Source of the DNA: Oryzias latipes
Lineage: Eukaryota > Chordata > Actinopteri > Beloniformes > Adrianichthyidae
DNA length: 64,000 bases
Direction of reading: 5' to 3'
Assembly (NCBI RefSeq): GCF_002234675.1
Contig: NC_019879.2
Location: 11,351,325-11,415,324 of the forward strand
Positions 35,801-50,800 of this stretch are shown in pieces (positions within the stretch are counted from its first letter, which is position 1; the number at the start of each line of letters is the position of its first letter). The position numbers and the translations under genes were made by a program. Under the pieces are notes generated by a model that had not been told where the DNA came from, made no database searches, and saw nothing but the letters and a program-made list of their open reading frames with translations.

Positions 35801-38800
35801 CCACTTCAAAAACAAAGTCTACAATGGAGACATGTTTTTGGTTCTTAAAGAGCAACAGTTGAAATGTTCACAACCTTAAAATTGAAAATTGAAGCATGTT
35901 TTCATCCAAACTCCATGTTTTTTCTTTCTCCTATGAGGTGGATGACCAAATCACTCCATGCCTTCTGGCCCTTGTGTCAAATTTTAGAACCCTTTGAGGC
36001 CCATAAGCCAAACGGTTCAATCAAATCCATTCAAACCCACTGAGTCATTAGTCAACTAAACTTCTATTTGATCATTTTTCTCATTCAAAACCAGGTTTGC
36101 TCATTTTACTAAAAGATTTGGATCAAGGAAAAACTGATGAGTTACTTGTGAATTCCTATTCAAGCCTTTATTTATGGGTTTTCTGCACTCTGTCACTCTG
36201 GCTTCCTCCCACAATGCAGGTTAATTGGTAGTGCTAAAGTGTCCCTAGGTGTACATGTGTGATTGTGTACGGGAGTGCTTGCATGCCCTGCTCCAGACTA
36301 TCGACCTGTTCAGTTTGTACCCCGTCTTCGCCCAACAGAAGCCGGGACAGGCAACCCCCGTGACCCCGAAAGGGATTTTTGCATAAAACAGGCCTTTACC
36401 CTTTAGCAGGTATTCAATATTTCATTGCAGGATGGTTGGATATTTCCTATAATGTAAAAATAATTTTACATTTCTTTTTTTTATCAAAAAGTAATATAAG
36501 ACACATATTTTTCTGCTCACTGTTATGATCTATGATAGTACCAGAGCATCTATGTAAATATTATTGCCAAAAACAGCAAACAATAAACTAAACGGATAAT
36601 TTCAACGACTCTATTTCATTCTGAACCATTAAAGATCCACTTCAATCATCGTTTGAGCTATTTTAAAACGTTTCCAGTGATCTTTTAATTTGGGGGTTAT
36701 TTAGCCAAAATAAAAATAAAATGGTGCTCTATTCTGGAACATAGTTTTTGTAGAGCAGCAGCAGTTTATTAGACATTTGTGGGCAGGACCTTGGTGTAGA
36801 GCAACCCTGCCCATCATTGAAAAGATACATTTTTTTTTTGGAAGTCTGGATGGTGTGCAGAAATCCTTTAGCTTTTGTAAATAAATATATAAATATAAAT
36901 AAATAAATAAATAAACTACATCTTGTCTAGGTGATAAATCCCAACAGCTTAAAGGAGATGATTAATGCAGAAGGCAGACATCCCTCATTCTTTTTCATCC
37001 AGTTGGGAAAGAAATGAAAAAAACAAAACAAAGACTTGAAGCTGACATGGAGGAGAAAATGTAAACTCAGGAGCTTTGATCAACAGTTTTGTGATGAAAA
37101 ATTAAACAAATGAATTGTGGTTGTATCAAATGACAGTACTTGAAGAAGAAAAAAGAGAACAACTGTCTCAACCCTCAGCCGACCCTCAACTCACTAGTGA
37201 ATTTGCCAACCGCATCAACTGTTTACAATAACACAGCAAGGAAACTCAGAATGAAATTCAAAATTCAACATTAAGGTTTTAAAAAGATTGAAGCTTTGGA
37301 ATTTTTGTATTGCAACAAGCATAACAAGAGTTACGACACATAAATGTGATACTAGGAATTTATCATTGAAAGTTGTATGTACTGTAGTTCAGTGGGATTT
37401 TGCCATTTATTTGATAGATTTTTCACATTGTTTTGACCTTTTCTTTGCATTCCTTGTGGATTTATACATTTTTATTTTGCCTTTACATGTTTGATTTTTT
37501 GTTTTTAAAGATAAAAACTGTTTGATTTTTTTTTTTGATTTTTTTTCCAGCAAAATATGCACTAATTTACCATTTGGCATTGAGGTTTTGGACAGTACCA
37601 GGTTTATTGTGAAATTTCTGTTTAGTATAATCACAAACATATCAATAAATTCATAGAGCAAACTGTAAAGTAGAAAAAAAGATCAAAAAGGGTTAAAATA
37701 ACGAACACAGTGCGATCTACTCCGGTCATCAAATACATTTTTGGTCAGCTGGAGAACTAAGGCGCTAAACTGACTCACCTGGTTGAAGTCCTTCTGTCTG
37801 AGGTATGTAATGGCTTTGTTGATCTCCAGATCGTTGGCAAGCTCAACATACTGAGAAGCCTTCACCATATCCACACACCTTAAAAGCAACAATACACTTT
37901 ACTTTTAATGTAACACTTTGCACATATTATTTACATAATAATAACACTGATTTACCAAAGGTTTGTGTGTACAAACAGCACATGTAAAGGCGAGATGCAC
38001 GTTCACTGACCGCAATGAGTCAATTAAGCGGACAAAACAGCATACAAGTCAAGCAACTCCACACCAACAGTCACGGACGTCTCCTTCCTTAACGAGCTAA
38101 ATTACTTTTATGCTCGCTTCAATAGCGACAGCAAGGAGACGGCCACCAAAATCTCACCCTCAGCAGACCACCAACCCCTTAAACCACATATGTCAAACTC
38201 AAGGCCCGGGGGCCAAATGTGGCCCTCCATGTCATTTTATGTGGCCCCCGAGAGCATAAAAGTTTTTGATTTCTTAAAATAAAAAATAAAAATTGGTGTG
38301 TATTTATTCATATCTAGGGGGAATCTGCCTTGAAATATCGAATTGGGCAACTAAACATTATGACTCAAACACTGTCCATATAACCTAACCTGACAGAATC
38401 AAATTTAAAAGGATTTATGCTAGAATAACAAGCAAACATATGTTTTCTATGCAACTGTGATTGTCACTTTCAAAAATTATAATAAATAAATAAATTAGTT
38501 GTTTAACATTAAGGAGTAGTTACATGTATGTTTCATTACATTTAGTTACATGTACAAGTTATATCCGGCCCTTTGAGGACAGCCGCTATACTGATGTGGC
38601 CCTCGGTGGAAATGAGTTTGACACCCCTGCCTTAAACTCACCCCCTCAGATGTCCAAACTGCACTGAGCCGGATCAATGCACGCAAGGCTGCTGGCCCGG
38701 ATGGCATTCCTGGACGTGTGCTTAGGGCATGTGCAGAGCAGCTTGCAGGGGTCTTCACAGACATTTTCAACCTGTCCCTCTCCCAGGCAACTGTGCCAAC

Positions 38801-41800
38801 ATGTTTTAAGTCCACATCCATTGTGCCAGTACCGAAACACTCCTCCCCAACGTGCCTGAATGACTATCGCCCCGTGGCACTCACACCCATCATTCTGAAG
38901 TGCTTCGAGCGACTGGTCCTAGCACACCTCAAAGACTGCCTCCCACCCACACTGGACCCACACCAATTTGCCTACTGCAGAAATAGGAGCACAGAGGATG
39001 CAGTATGCACAGTGCTGCACTCTGCACTCACACACCTGGACAATAACAACACATATGTTAGGATGTTGTTTGTTGACTTCAGCTCAGCATTTAACACCGT
39101 CATTCCCTCCAAACTGACCACAAAACTTGGAGACCTGGAAATCAACACCTCCCTCTGCAACTGGATTATGGACTTTCTGACCAACAGGCCTCAGCATGTT
39201 CGGTCAGGTCACACCCACTCCACCACCATCACACTTAATACTGGCGTACCACAGGGCTGAGTGCTGAGCCCATTCCTCTACTCCCTTTACACCCACGACT
39301 GCAAGCCCGTGCATGGATCCAGTGACAACGATGAGACTGCCTACAGGGAAGAGGTACAGCACCTGGCCACATGGTGCGCTGACAATAACATGCTCCTTAA
39401 CACCAACAAGACCAAGGAGCTCATTGTGGACTTCAGGAAGAAGAATGGAAGCCCTCATGACCCCATCCACATTAACGGGATGGTTGTTGAACGTGTTTCC
39501 AGCTTCAAGTTCCTGGGAACCACCATCTCGGAGGAACTGTCCTGAGCCACAAACACCTCCAGCCTGCTCAAGAAGGCTCACCAGCGTCTTTTCTACCTCA
39601 GGACACTGAAGAAGAACCAGCTGTCTTCATCCATCCTGGTGAACTTCTACCGGTGTGCGATCGAGAGCATCCTAACGAGTTGCATCTCAGTCTGGTATGG
39701 GAACTGCTCAGTGGCTGACCGCAAGGCACTGCAGAGGGTGGTGAAAACTGCGCAGCGCATCACAGGGACACCACTTCCTCCTCTTGAGGACATCCAGAGG
39801 AAACGCTGTCTACGTCGAGCTCGCAGCATTCTCAAGGACTCCTCTCACCCTGACCACGGACTGTTTAACCTCATCCCCTCCGGGAGGCGTTTCAGGAGCC
39901 TCCGGACAAGGACCACAAGATTCAGGAACAGTTTTTTCCCTAAAGCTGTCTCCTTGCTGAACTATTCCCTCTGACACCCCTAAAACACCCCCCACACCAC
40001 CATAGACTCCTCCCCCTCTTCAACACTCTGAATTATTTACTATTCACAACAAGCAAAAACAGTAACTTGTTATTACTTGCACTACTGTCTGTTCATCCGG
40101 GAACACTGTATAATCCATCTGCACATTGTAATATTTTCTATGTACTTTACTGTCCATTGCAATACTGTAAATTATGTTCATAGTTCTGCCTATAGTGTTC
40201 ATACACTTTTACATAGCCCATCTGAATAGTATGTTCATAGTACACCTATCTGTATATCGTGCTTATAGTATTAATATCTGTAAATTATGTCCATAATACT
40301 TACCTGTATAGTTATTGTACATACTATAGACCTTGATTCTGTACTTACTGCTTATTGCACTTCTGGTTAGATGCATTTCGTTGCCTTGTACCTACATGTG
40401 CAGTGACAATAAAGTTGAATCTAATCTAATCTAATCTAATCTAATATATAATCCATGTATGCAATAAAAGGGTTTTTGGCAGTAAGTGAACTAAACTGGG
40501 AAGATTAATGCAAATATCTAAATTTATAGTGCACATTATGGGCTTTCTGAAACATAAGTCAAGTCCCCTAACCATACAACTAAACTGAAGAAATCCTGCT
40601 GGAAAGTGAAACAACTTGATACATCATAGTTTTAATGAGATATCGACAGAGATTATCTTTTCTGCTCATGTGAATTCAGTGGAATGACAGATGTAAATCC
40701 TATTGACACATCAGTCAGTGTTTCTCAATCTTTTTTGAACCGAGGTTAAATCTATTCTTGATAAAGGTAAAAGGAAAAAAAGAATTTCTGTAATCTTACT
40801 TAACAATATACAGTCATGGTACACATTAGTGTGCTATGGCACACTGGTTAAAAACACTGACATAGGCTTTCAGTAATGCTTCCATAGTTTTGAGTTACTG
40901 GAGGAGCTAAAGGCTGACTGTTCATGGTTATTAAAGCCATTTATTACAGTTTTTCAAATTTATTATTTCCTGGCTTTAAGTCAGACCTTTTTCAAAGGTC
41001 ATTCATTCATTCATTTTCTTGACCCTTTTTCTCTTTCGGGGTCACGGGGCTGCCGGAGCCTATCCCGGCCACTTGTGGGCGAAGGCAGGGGACACCCTGG
41101 ACAGGTCGCCAGTCTGTCGCAGGGTAGAATGTCCACAAACACACAGCCATTCACTCTCACATTCACAACCTAGGGACAATTTAGAGTTGCCAATTAACCT
41201 ATGAAGCATGTTTTTGGACGGTGGGAGGAAGCCGGAGACCTCGGAGAGAACCCAGGCATGCACAGGGAGAACATGCAAACTCCACACAGAAAGGTCCCCT
41301 GTTGATGTTGTTTTTTCATGTCCCCCAGCCGGGACTTGAACCAGAGGCCTTCTTACTGTGAGGCAAGAGCGCTAACCACTGTGCCACCGTGCAGCGGCTG
41401 CAGAATGTGTTTTAGTAAAATTGCATCTATTGTGCATATTCTCTACTCTTCTTTGCATTTATTTATTGTGAGCAATTCATAGCACATTTTCTATACTGCG
41501 TGGTCTTAGTCGGTCAGCAGCAAATCTCATTTAAACAGCACAAATAATCTTTGCACAGCTTTACACAACTCAAACCAGGCCATAGATGCACCTTAGACTG
41601 AATTTTGCTTCATGGCCAATGGCTTCAATTCAACCTGTGAGGGGTTTATATGAAGAGAATATATTAGCTCTACTCATATTTTATCATGAAATAGTTGAAG
41701 TGTCATAACATTAACATTTGTATTTAAAAGTTAGTTATTCTCATTGATGCGTAAAAAAAAATCTAAATATTGAGAAATTAAAAAAATTAATTGGTTCCCA

Positions 41801-44800
41801 CATAAACAAAAAAAACTCAAAATTAAATTATTGTTTGACTTTAATGCAGGGGTGTCCAAACATTTTGCAAAGAGGACAGATTTGGTGATGTAAAAATATG
41901 CAGGGAAGATTATTCAGGCCAAATCCAAATGTTGTAGGTGCATTTGGAGCTGTAGTGCTGTCCCAATTTATTTTTGTAAGGAAAAGCCGTAGTGACTTAG
42001 GCCGGTCTATCCCTCTGCCGCTAGGTTGATCCGTGTCGCGCGGTGCCATGGAAGAGAAATGCATTTCTTCATGTGGGTGTGCTCTGAAGCACAAAAGTTT
42101 ACATTTCAATGTAAGTACTGACTTTTTGTTTTTGGATGACTTTTTAAAATGATAAAACCAATGTTGTTATGTATTTTCTGAGCGCTAACGTGGCTCACCT
42201 GTGACTATTCATGACGTCAATTTGGGGTAGAGTTGTCTGAATTTAAGGAAGCTATTTTTCCACAACTCTCCGCTTGTAAGGTAAAAACTGTAGGTGTAGG
42301 GAGAAGCCGTAGGCGTAGGGGAAGAATTTGGATTTGGTCCAATTCGGTCTTCCAGTCTTTGAACCATTGTAATAACATTAAATGCAAATGAACTCCTGAA
42401 TTTCATGAAAACTTTCTTCCAATGGCATTCTTTACATTTCTTCACAGTAAACACAAATAAACCTAAATACAATTCAACCCAAACTACTGGGATTTTCATA
42501 CTTGAGGAACAGAAATAAAAAGAAGAAATAGTCTGTTGGGAAAAACAAACCTTTCAACATAGTTAAATTAAGGTTTAAATGAAAATAATTCATTATTTCA
42601 TCAGTTTTTTAGAAGGACCACTGTGCCTTTGATCAGAAAAACAAATCAATCTGGGCCCTGAAGGTCAAGTAGCTCTTCGCTGACCTTCATTACATCATGC
42701 ACTCTTCAAAAAAAAAAAATCTGTACCTTTTGTTGTAGGCAGAAGACAGAAATTCAGACCTCACTACTTTTGCCTCCAACTGTCGAACTTTCTGATGAAC
42801 TGTTTTCCAAGTTTCCAGACCACAATGTTACAAGCCAGGCGAACATTGGCAAACTCTGGCTTCTGCTCAGGTCAAATGTTCTCCAACCCTTTTCATCACG
42901 TAGTCTTTAATAAATTCCCAATCAGTAAAAGGTTTGCTGAGCTGCCGCAACCTTGTTGCTTTCATTGAGGCATCTTCATTTGCCTCACAGGTTTGTCAGA
43001 AAACACTGCTGTGCCGTTAAAAGACTTTCTAGTTTTTGCACTGTTCTTTCTGTCCCAGTCAGGTTTTCCCAGTTAGCACGTCTCATCTGGTAGTCTTTCT
43101 TGATGTTAAACTGCTTGAAAACAGCAACAGTCTCTTGGCATGTTAGGCAGACACAGCTGTTTCGCATGTCCACTGAAAAACACACTCCAATTTTCACTTG
43201 TCCTGGAAGCAGTGGCCCTCACTGTCAACTTGCCTTTTTTTTATTTACATTTTTCACACATTTTAGAAATGGCCTAGAAGGGTAACACAACAGTGTTGCC
43301 ACAGATTTACAAATTTGAACATAATTTAGCCAATCAAAGTAAATAATTTGGACCTACAGTTTGTAGAACCTGATGGTGGCCACATATTATTGATTTTATG
43401 ACAGGAGCTTCAGGGCTCAGTGGAAATTTGGAACCCAGGCTATATTAGGTCCAATGGTCCAGACTTTGGACATGCCTGCTTTAACGTCTTTTTGAATGTT
43501 TTCTACAAACTTCTACTAACCAGTCAAATCCACTGGCAAACGAGGTCTCAATGGCCGGGGCGATGAGCTTGGCTGCGGTCATGATGTACTTCTCTGCCTG
43601 GGCTTTTCTGTGAACAACACAGGAATGGACATTCAGTTGGTTCACTTGGCAACAAACTTACAAATTTACTGGAGTTTTTCTTACTTGTCTCTTTCCATTT
43701 GGTAAAGCTTATCATTCTTAATGGCATCAATGACCATATTTGTGCTAGAGTCATCCTGAAAGAACAAAAAGGACACGCCTCAATGCAGAATGCTAAATTC
43801 ACTAGATTAAGAATGTGTGCGTTACACAATGATTTTGTTGCATGGAAAAAGAGAAGACAGTGCACAGATGTGAGTAAGCAGTCAAACAGGAAGCCAATTG
43901 CTTTTTCCAGTCTTCAGCAGAGGCCAAACTGCTCCAACAGGAAAAATAAAAATCCCACTCAGCATTTGGCAGGTCTTCCTGACGACAGGCCTGTTTGCTG
44001 GCAAATGCACCAACACCATTATGTTCAGGATAGAGTTTCTCATGATAATACTTTTTTCTCAGTTCAGCACAGAGTGAAACCACAGATGAAGGCTTTTTCA
44101 AAGTTTAAACATAGTTTTAAAGAGAGGGGGGTTTGTGTTAAGAGAGTGTTAAGGATGTAAAACGATCTAATGTGACAAAAGAGTGAAGCTATGGCCATGC
44201 TAAACTACTTAAATAAGCGTGTTTCAACATTTCACAGTTCAGACAGTAAACAGCAAAAACATGAAAATCGTTCAAATTACTGCAGAAGTCAGCAAAAGTA
44301 GCAAAGCCACTTGACAACTATTGCATCAAACCACTTCTGCTCCACATTTACCTTAATTTAGCATTTATTTGAAAGCACAAGTACTATTTGTGGATTATTT
44401 TTTTCATAGTTGGAACTAAATTCAGGTATTAAGGGGTTAATGTTTTTTATGCCCCTTAAAAAACTGCTTTATGTGATTCAATTGTGCAAAATCCCTCTTT
44501 CTCCTTGCTTTAGGCATGCCTTGATATACTCATAATCTCTGCTTTAAAACCTTTCTCCTCCCAGTCCAGCAGCCTGCCAGCCAAGCAGCCTGCCAGCCAT
44601 TGTCCAATCGTTCAATTGTCATGAGGTGAAGTTTTTCCCCCCCGCCAGCTGGAAACAAATGTACCATTCTCTAAACTTTATAGATATCAGCTGACTGACA
44701 TTGACTTTAGATGAGAACTGGATTGAGAAATTAACAGCTATTACTCATTATGTTTGTCAGAATCACTGAATAGCTCTACTACCTTTTTTACGATGTTCTT

Positions 44801-47800
44801 GCTAATCCTAATTTTTTTCATGATAATTCATCTTTAATTGCAAGTAATTGAAGTTATAAACTCACCAATCAGATGCCTGAGTAAAAGTATGTGGTCTCAC
44901 GTCAAATGTTCGAAATGTTTGACAGATTTAGTGTGGCCTGCTTTTGAGTGGTAGGGGTGTGGCCTTCCAACAAGCTCAGTCCTGCTTGGACCGGGCATAG
45001 AAATTATGACTCAGACCAACTTGGACCAATCACTGCCTAATGACGTCGTCTGGCTCCAACATGACAGTGTCTGCGTTGCAAAAATAAATGGCAATTGAAC
45101 TAACTTCATATAATTGGAGCTTGAAGTAAACCGTTATCTATCGGTGACGTCACAGTCACTCAGTCCAGTTCTCAGATACAGACAATGCTAACTAATCAAG
45201 TTTTAATGTGATGTTTTTTTTAACTAGGTAAGTGGTGGAGGATCTTGGCAGGTAGATGCCAGATCAGATTTTTCTGTCACCACTTTTTACTTTACTGAAA
45301 CACACAGACAGACCGTCTAATGACTTTTGGGGATGACAAACGCAGTAAATATGAATCTAACTGCGAGTTGATACTGAACTCAACATCAAGTGAATATGAA
45401 TGTTACCCACAGTGGCTGGAATGTATTTGTCCTCGTCATCTATTCCCAGAGGAACAGAAATGAGCATCTGAAAGGCCTTCTTCATCCCCTCCCTGTCTCC
45501 AGTGGCGTAGTTGCACAGCACAAGGTTGTAGCCCGTTGTGATGTTGGGACTCTCTCTCATAATGTGCTCAAAGGACGTGATGGCATCTGAATACTGGCCC
45601 ATCCGCAAAAACACCACCCCGATGTTCTGCATGATCTTGATCCTCATTTCTTTGTGAGCGTTGGAGATCTGATCCAATGCCATGCGATAGAACTTGATGG
45701 CTTTTGGGTAGTTCTTCTGCTGGAAGTAAATGTTGCCCATGTTGACTTTCAGACGGCCTGAAGGAGAAGCACAGTTAATATGAGTGGAAACTGCAGAACT
45801 AAAGCAAGGACTGACATTTATAAAACAAAAGCCAAATCTGTTAAAGATTACTTGCCATACGTTTTAACATCAGTTTTTGAAACCTGATTTGTGCAATTTT
45901 AAATTAAAATGGATACAAGTAAATTAGGGGTTCAAATAACTACAAGGAAACAACGGTTATCATGAAAGTAAAAGGCATAAATCACAAGTTTGTCCTCATG
46001 ACAGTGATCTGGGATATTTCAGGTACTAATTTGTCCCAAACACAAATGTATTTATGCTTCAGCATCTGAAAACATTTATAACTATTTCAGTGCAACTTAT
46101 ACTCCTCTACAATTTTTTCTTCTTTATCAAGCATTTTTTGGCTGCTGCGACTTATACTCCAGAGCGATTTATAGTCAGTGTTTAAAGAAGCTTTCTACTC
46201 TTTTAGAGTTTTTATTGGAGTAAAGAGACCAGGATGGAAATGAGAGTTCAAAAAAGAAAAAATCTCTGGTTTCACAGGAATCCCCGTGTCATAGCACAGG
46301 ATGTCCTGGTCCACCACAGCAACCAAACTCTGAACTCAGTGACAGTGAGCGTAACACAGGTGATCTGCTCACCTGGATTATTAAACATCTTGTTCTTCAC
46401 GATGACCTGGTAGGTGTTCAGGGCTTCTGGGTACATTTCGTTGTGTTCATACTGGTTTGCAAGGTTGAGCAAAACCTGTCAATAGGGGAAGAATTGGGTA
46501 AATACTGTGATAATGAATTTGCTTTATTTGTTACATATTTATTCCACTCAAATGTTTCAGATTAACATCCTTTGCCAAAGATAACCCAAGTGAAAAAATG
46601 TTATATGTTGTTCTGGTTCGTTTTTGATGTCCTGGATGGGATTTTGTTGTCAGATTCCAAATTTCTCCAGTTGTCTAAAAAACTGTTTTTTGGACAAGCA
46701 TGTGTAATCCATCAGGGATTTTCTTTTGACATCATTGGATTTTTTAATTGAACTTATTAAACGGCCTTTTTCTCTAGTTGCTTTGTTAGGATGGTCTGAG
46801 AGAAGTCAGGCCTGGCATAATGTAACATCTCCTCCTGACAACCTGCAATGTAAATCTGTCCTCTGTAGAGCACATTTCTAAACCTGAATATCTCCCAACC
46901 ACTGCATACCACTGAATTAACTCCTTTTTCAAAGAACATTTTAATGATAGCAAATGCGAAAGGAATTGTAGTTTTTGGTGGGATGACATTTCTTAACTGT
47001 GTGCAGATGACACACAATCAAACAGGAAAAGAACCCAAGCGGACCTTAAATAATTCATTCACTGCTCGTTTTTCACATTTTTTTAAGCAGGAGTTTGTTT
47101 GGCTCAAAACACATTTTTTAAGATAAATTGATCTTAAAATGTGTATTCCTAGTCTTACTTTAAGTTGATTATGGTCTAGAAATAGGGATAGTTGGATTGT
47201 TGCTTAAAATAGAATATGTTTGGGGGAATCGAAATGATACCAACTGTAATTAAATTATTTTGCACAACATGCTTATTTTAAGACATGATATTTCCAATAA
47301 CACGAGAAAAAAAAACGAAATATGAGCGTTTATAGCTAACATCATGATTTATTTATTCTAAAATGTGAAGAACATCACAACTTATTTTAAAAATTTTTAC
47401 CAAGACAAATTCTACGTGTTTCATTAGCAGATTTTTTCTTTACTTACAACAAGGGGAAAACATCTTATATTCTATATTTTTTACCTCGTTTTGAGAAGAA
47501 TATTTTTTCCAGTGTAAATAATGAACTTGTATTAAACAGAGGCAATTATTTCATAAAAAGGTATGAAAAAATGACATGTTATTTTATCCGTCTCCCCACA
47601 CAAAAAGAAAACAAATCAAACAGAACAGAAAAGTGGAAAACAGATCAATCACAGAAGAACGGGAGAACACTACTTGCCGTCAATCTAACTTACAGAGTAG
47701 GTTAGGTCTAAATTAATATGATCCGCAGTACCAGACTGTTCCCTCTGCCTGACGAGCGCCTGCTCCTTTCTCCTCGCCTCTTTGGCCTTTTCAAGAGCCT

Positions 47801-50800
47801 ATAGCGACACATCAAAGACCCAAACCCAAAGGCAGATCAGCAGCTGTGATATAAATGCTCATGTTTGAGGTGAAAAAACATAAACGGTCAAATTCATGTT
47901 AAAAATACAGGATAAATAAAAGGAAAACTAACCCTAAGAATCCCAATTATTACTCCGTTTTTCCTTTTTGGTTACATATAAGTGTTTTTTCGAGATGACA
48001 AATGTCATGTAGTCATTTTAGCATGAACAACAGAGCTACAAATCTTACAAAACAAATGGAATAACTGCATACAGGCTGAGGTAAATAAATGATCTCCCTG
48101 ACCAACTGTGAGGCGCCACTGCTGTAAGCCATGCAACTCTCCTCTATCAGGTCATTGACTTTCTTCTCCATGATTTTGATCTTCTCCTCGGGCCTGAAAG
48201 ACAACAGGACAGAACGTGACTGTGTTAATATCTACGATCAGGTTGGTTGAAAGGCCAACAAAACAAACTGATAGATATAGAAATAGTGCCTGCCTTTGTG
48301 TATGTATGTGTGTGTGTGTGTGTGTGTGTGGGGGGGGGGGGGGGGTTGTTGTTGGCATAGTTTGTCGTGTCATTTTATTTTTAAATTTGATTGTATTTTA
48401 TGCAAAGCGCTTTGAGGGACATGTGCTGGAAAAGTGCTATATAAATAAAGGTTGATTTGATTTGACAATTTTAACGAGGAATCAATTAAAAAAAGGAATA
48501 ACTCACGCGTCCTCATTCTTTCCTTCAAGAGGAGGTGCGGGGCCCCTGTGCTGGCCCAGTGTGTCAAATGTTGAACCTGAAGAAAAAAAAAACTGTTTAA
48601 ACTATGGGCTGGGTGAATACTCGATTCTGATTGGCTGCAGGATGTCAGTTAAAAGTTACAATGGACACTGGTTGAATAGTTTGAATTATTATTGCACTGG
48701 CCTAAATGGACTTTGTTTCTTTAAAACAAACTTTTGCTTCATCATCTGGACAAAAACTAAGCAGTAAGAGGTGAACTTTCTCTCTGAAATGATCCTTTGT
48801 ACCATCCATGGGCTGAACAGTAGAACAGTGGTTAGTGCTTTTACCTCACAGTGAAAAGGCGTCGGTTCAAATCCAAGCTGGGTCCCTTGCTGTATGGAAT
48901 TTGCATGTTCTCCATGATGCTAAGAGCACTTCCGGGCATTCTGGGTTGATTGGTTTTTCTAAAGTGTCCCTAGGTGTGACTGAGAGTGTGTGTTATTGTG
49001 TGAACCTGCGACAGGGCTGGTAACCTGTCCAGGGTGTGACCCACCTTCTCCAACCAGTAGCCGGCTAAGGCTCTGGCAGCCCCGTGCTCCCAAAAGGGGT
49101 ACAGCGGGTTCAGAAAATGGATGGATCACTTAACATGACGTTCAGCATATATAGCACTTTTCTCCGCTGCAGCAGAGACAGGTCGGTGCAGGCTCAGGAG
49201 CCGTTATCATGACAACGCATTGCGTTTAGTAAAATAAGTAACAAGAAAGTACCAAACAAAAACAAAAAAACTTAAGCCAGACTTTGTATGTGATTCACTT
49301 GAACTTACCACGCATCATGGTGGACGTGTAACCTGCAGCTCTGATAGAAGTCATCGGACGAGCAGCTCCTTCCTGAAACATTTTTGAAAAAAGCAGTCTC
49401 ATTTCACATGAGCTTTGATTACACAAGTGGACTTAACAAAGTATGTCAATGCAGAGAGGCGACAATATTAAGAGAGACAATTGTGTATTTGCTCACAAAA
49501 CCAGTCTGAAGTATTTGCAGATGTTCCAAGCAGGAATGAAGTCATGTAAGAAAACATCAAAGCTTTTAAGAATATACTTTCACCTGCACAGCTCCAGTCA
49601 CAGGTCTGCCTGCTGATGATGCCAAAGGGACCCGAGACTACATGAAACAGCAATAAAGACAAGAAGTTGCACACATTAAAGCTTATCTGAGAAAACGGAC
49701 CCCAAGCAATTTCCTTAACATACACACAAACACACACACACACAACTATAACCAAGAGCAACACTTCTTTACAAACAATTTAAACAACTGATTTAACAGA
49801 AAATAATAACATGTCTGAATGATACTTTTAAAGAAAATCTTTCCTATTTTACTCAAAATCTTTCTTTGGATGTTTCATTGAAAAATATGTCACTGCCGAT
49901 GAAATTATGCAATAAAGTTATCAAACCAGTTTTTCAAACTACAACCTTATTGTCAAACAATAACCACTGAGTTAAATATAAATGGGTTTCTTGTACATTT
50001 TATTACATATTTGCAAATCATGTACTTCTGGTATTACTTGTTGGTCTCATGCATGTTATGCATTTTATGTTGAGATTCTATTTAACTTAAAATAAAAAGT
50101 GGAGATTTCACGATAAATCAAGAAAATAAATGAACATAAATCAGCTTCAGATACATTTTTTTAGGTATTTTACTTGAAAACTACGCAATTTCACCATTCT
50201 TGACGGTCATAAGAGAAAAAGAAAAAGACGAAAGAAAAAAAAACAGAATGACTAGACTCTAGAGAAAGGAAGAAGGATGAACTTACTCCAAAAGATGAAG
50301 CTAAAGGTCGACCTCCAATGGCAGTACCTGGCAACTTTGCAGTCATCTTGACAAAACAAAGACACATTTCTGCTATTAAACCACAAAATTACAATTTATT
50401 GATCCATCTTCAGTGTATTGCTCTACTCCTCTTTACTGTAGTTTGATCCAGAAATATTTAGGCACAGATATAGTTTAAAATTTTAGCCCTTCATTGATGA
50501 AAAAATGATCATTCAGGGAAGTAGTATGAATATTTGTAGTTTAAGTTTTGTTTAAAATTAAATAAAGAGTTGTAAGGAGCTTTTGTCTCGAAAATATTAC
50601 ACTCACTAGGGGGCGTCCGTGAGAAATAATAATATTAATAAAGAATTAGGGAATCATATTTGCATTAATACTCATTACTCAGACAGACAATATCCACATA
50701 TTTTTTTGTGTCACACAGCAAAACTAATGTTTAGTCTTACCAGAGGTCTTCTTCCTTGGCTTGTCCGCAGTGCCTGCTGGAAGCCTATATCATTCTCCAA

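Noticed and set aside
38718-39974. Protein-coding gene with reverse-transcriptase domains
   Set aside because: Truncated LINE with stops, missing FADD and a LINE 3' tail; not a host gene.
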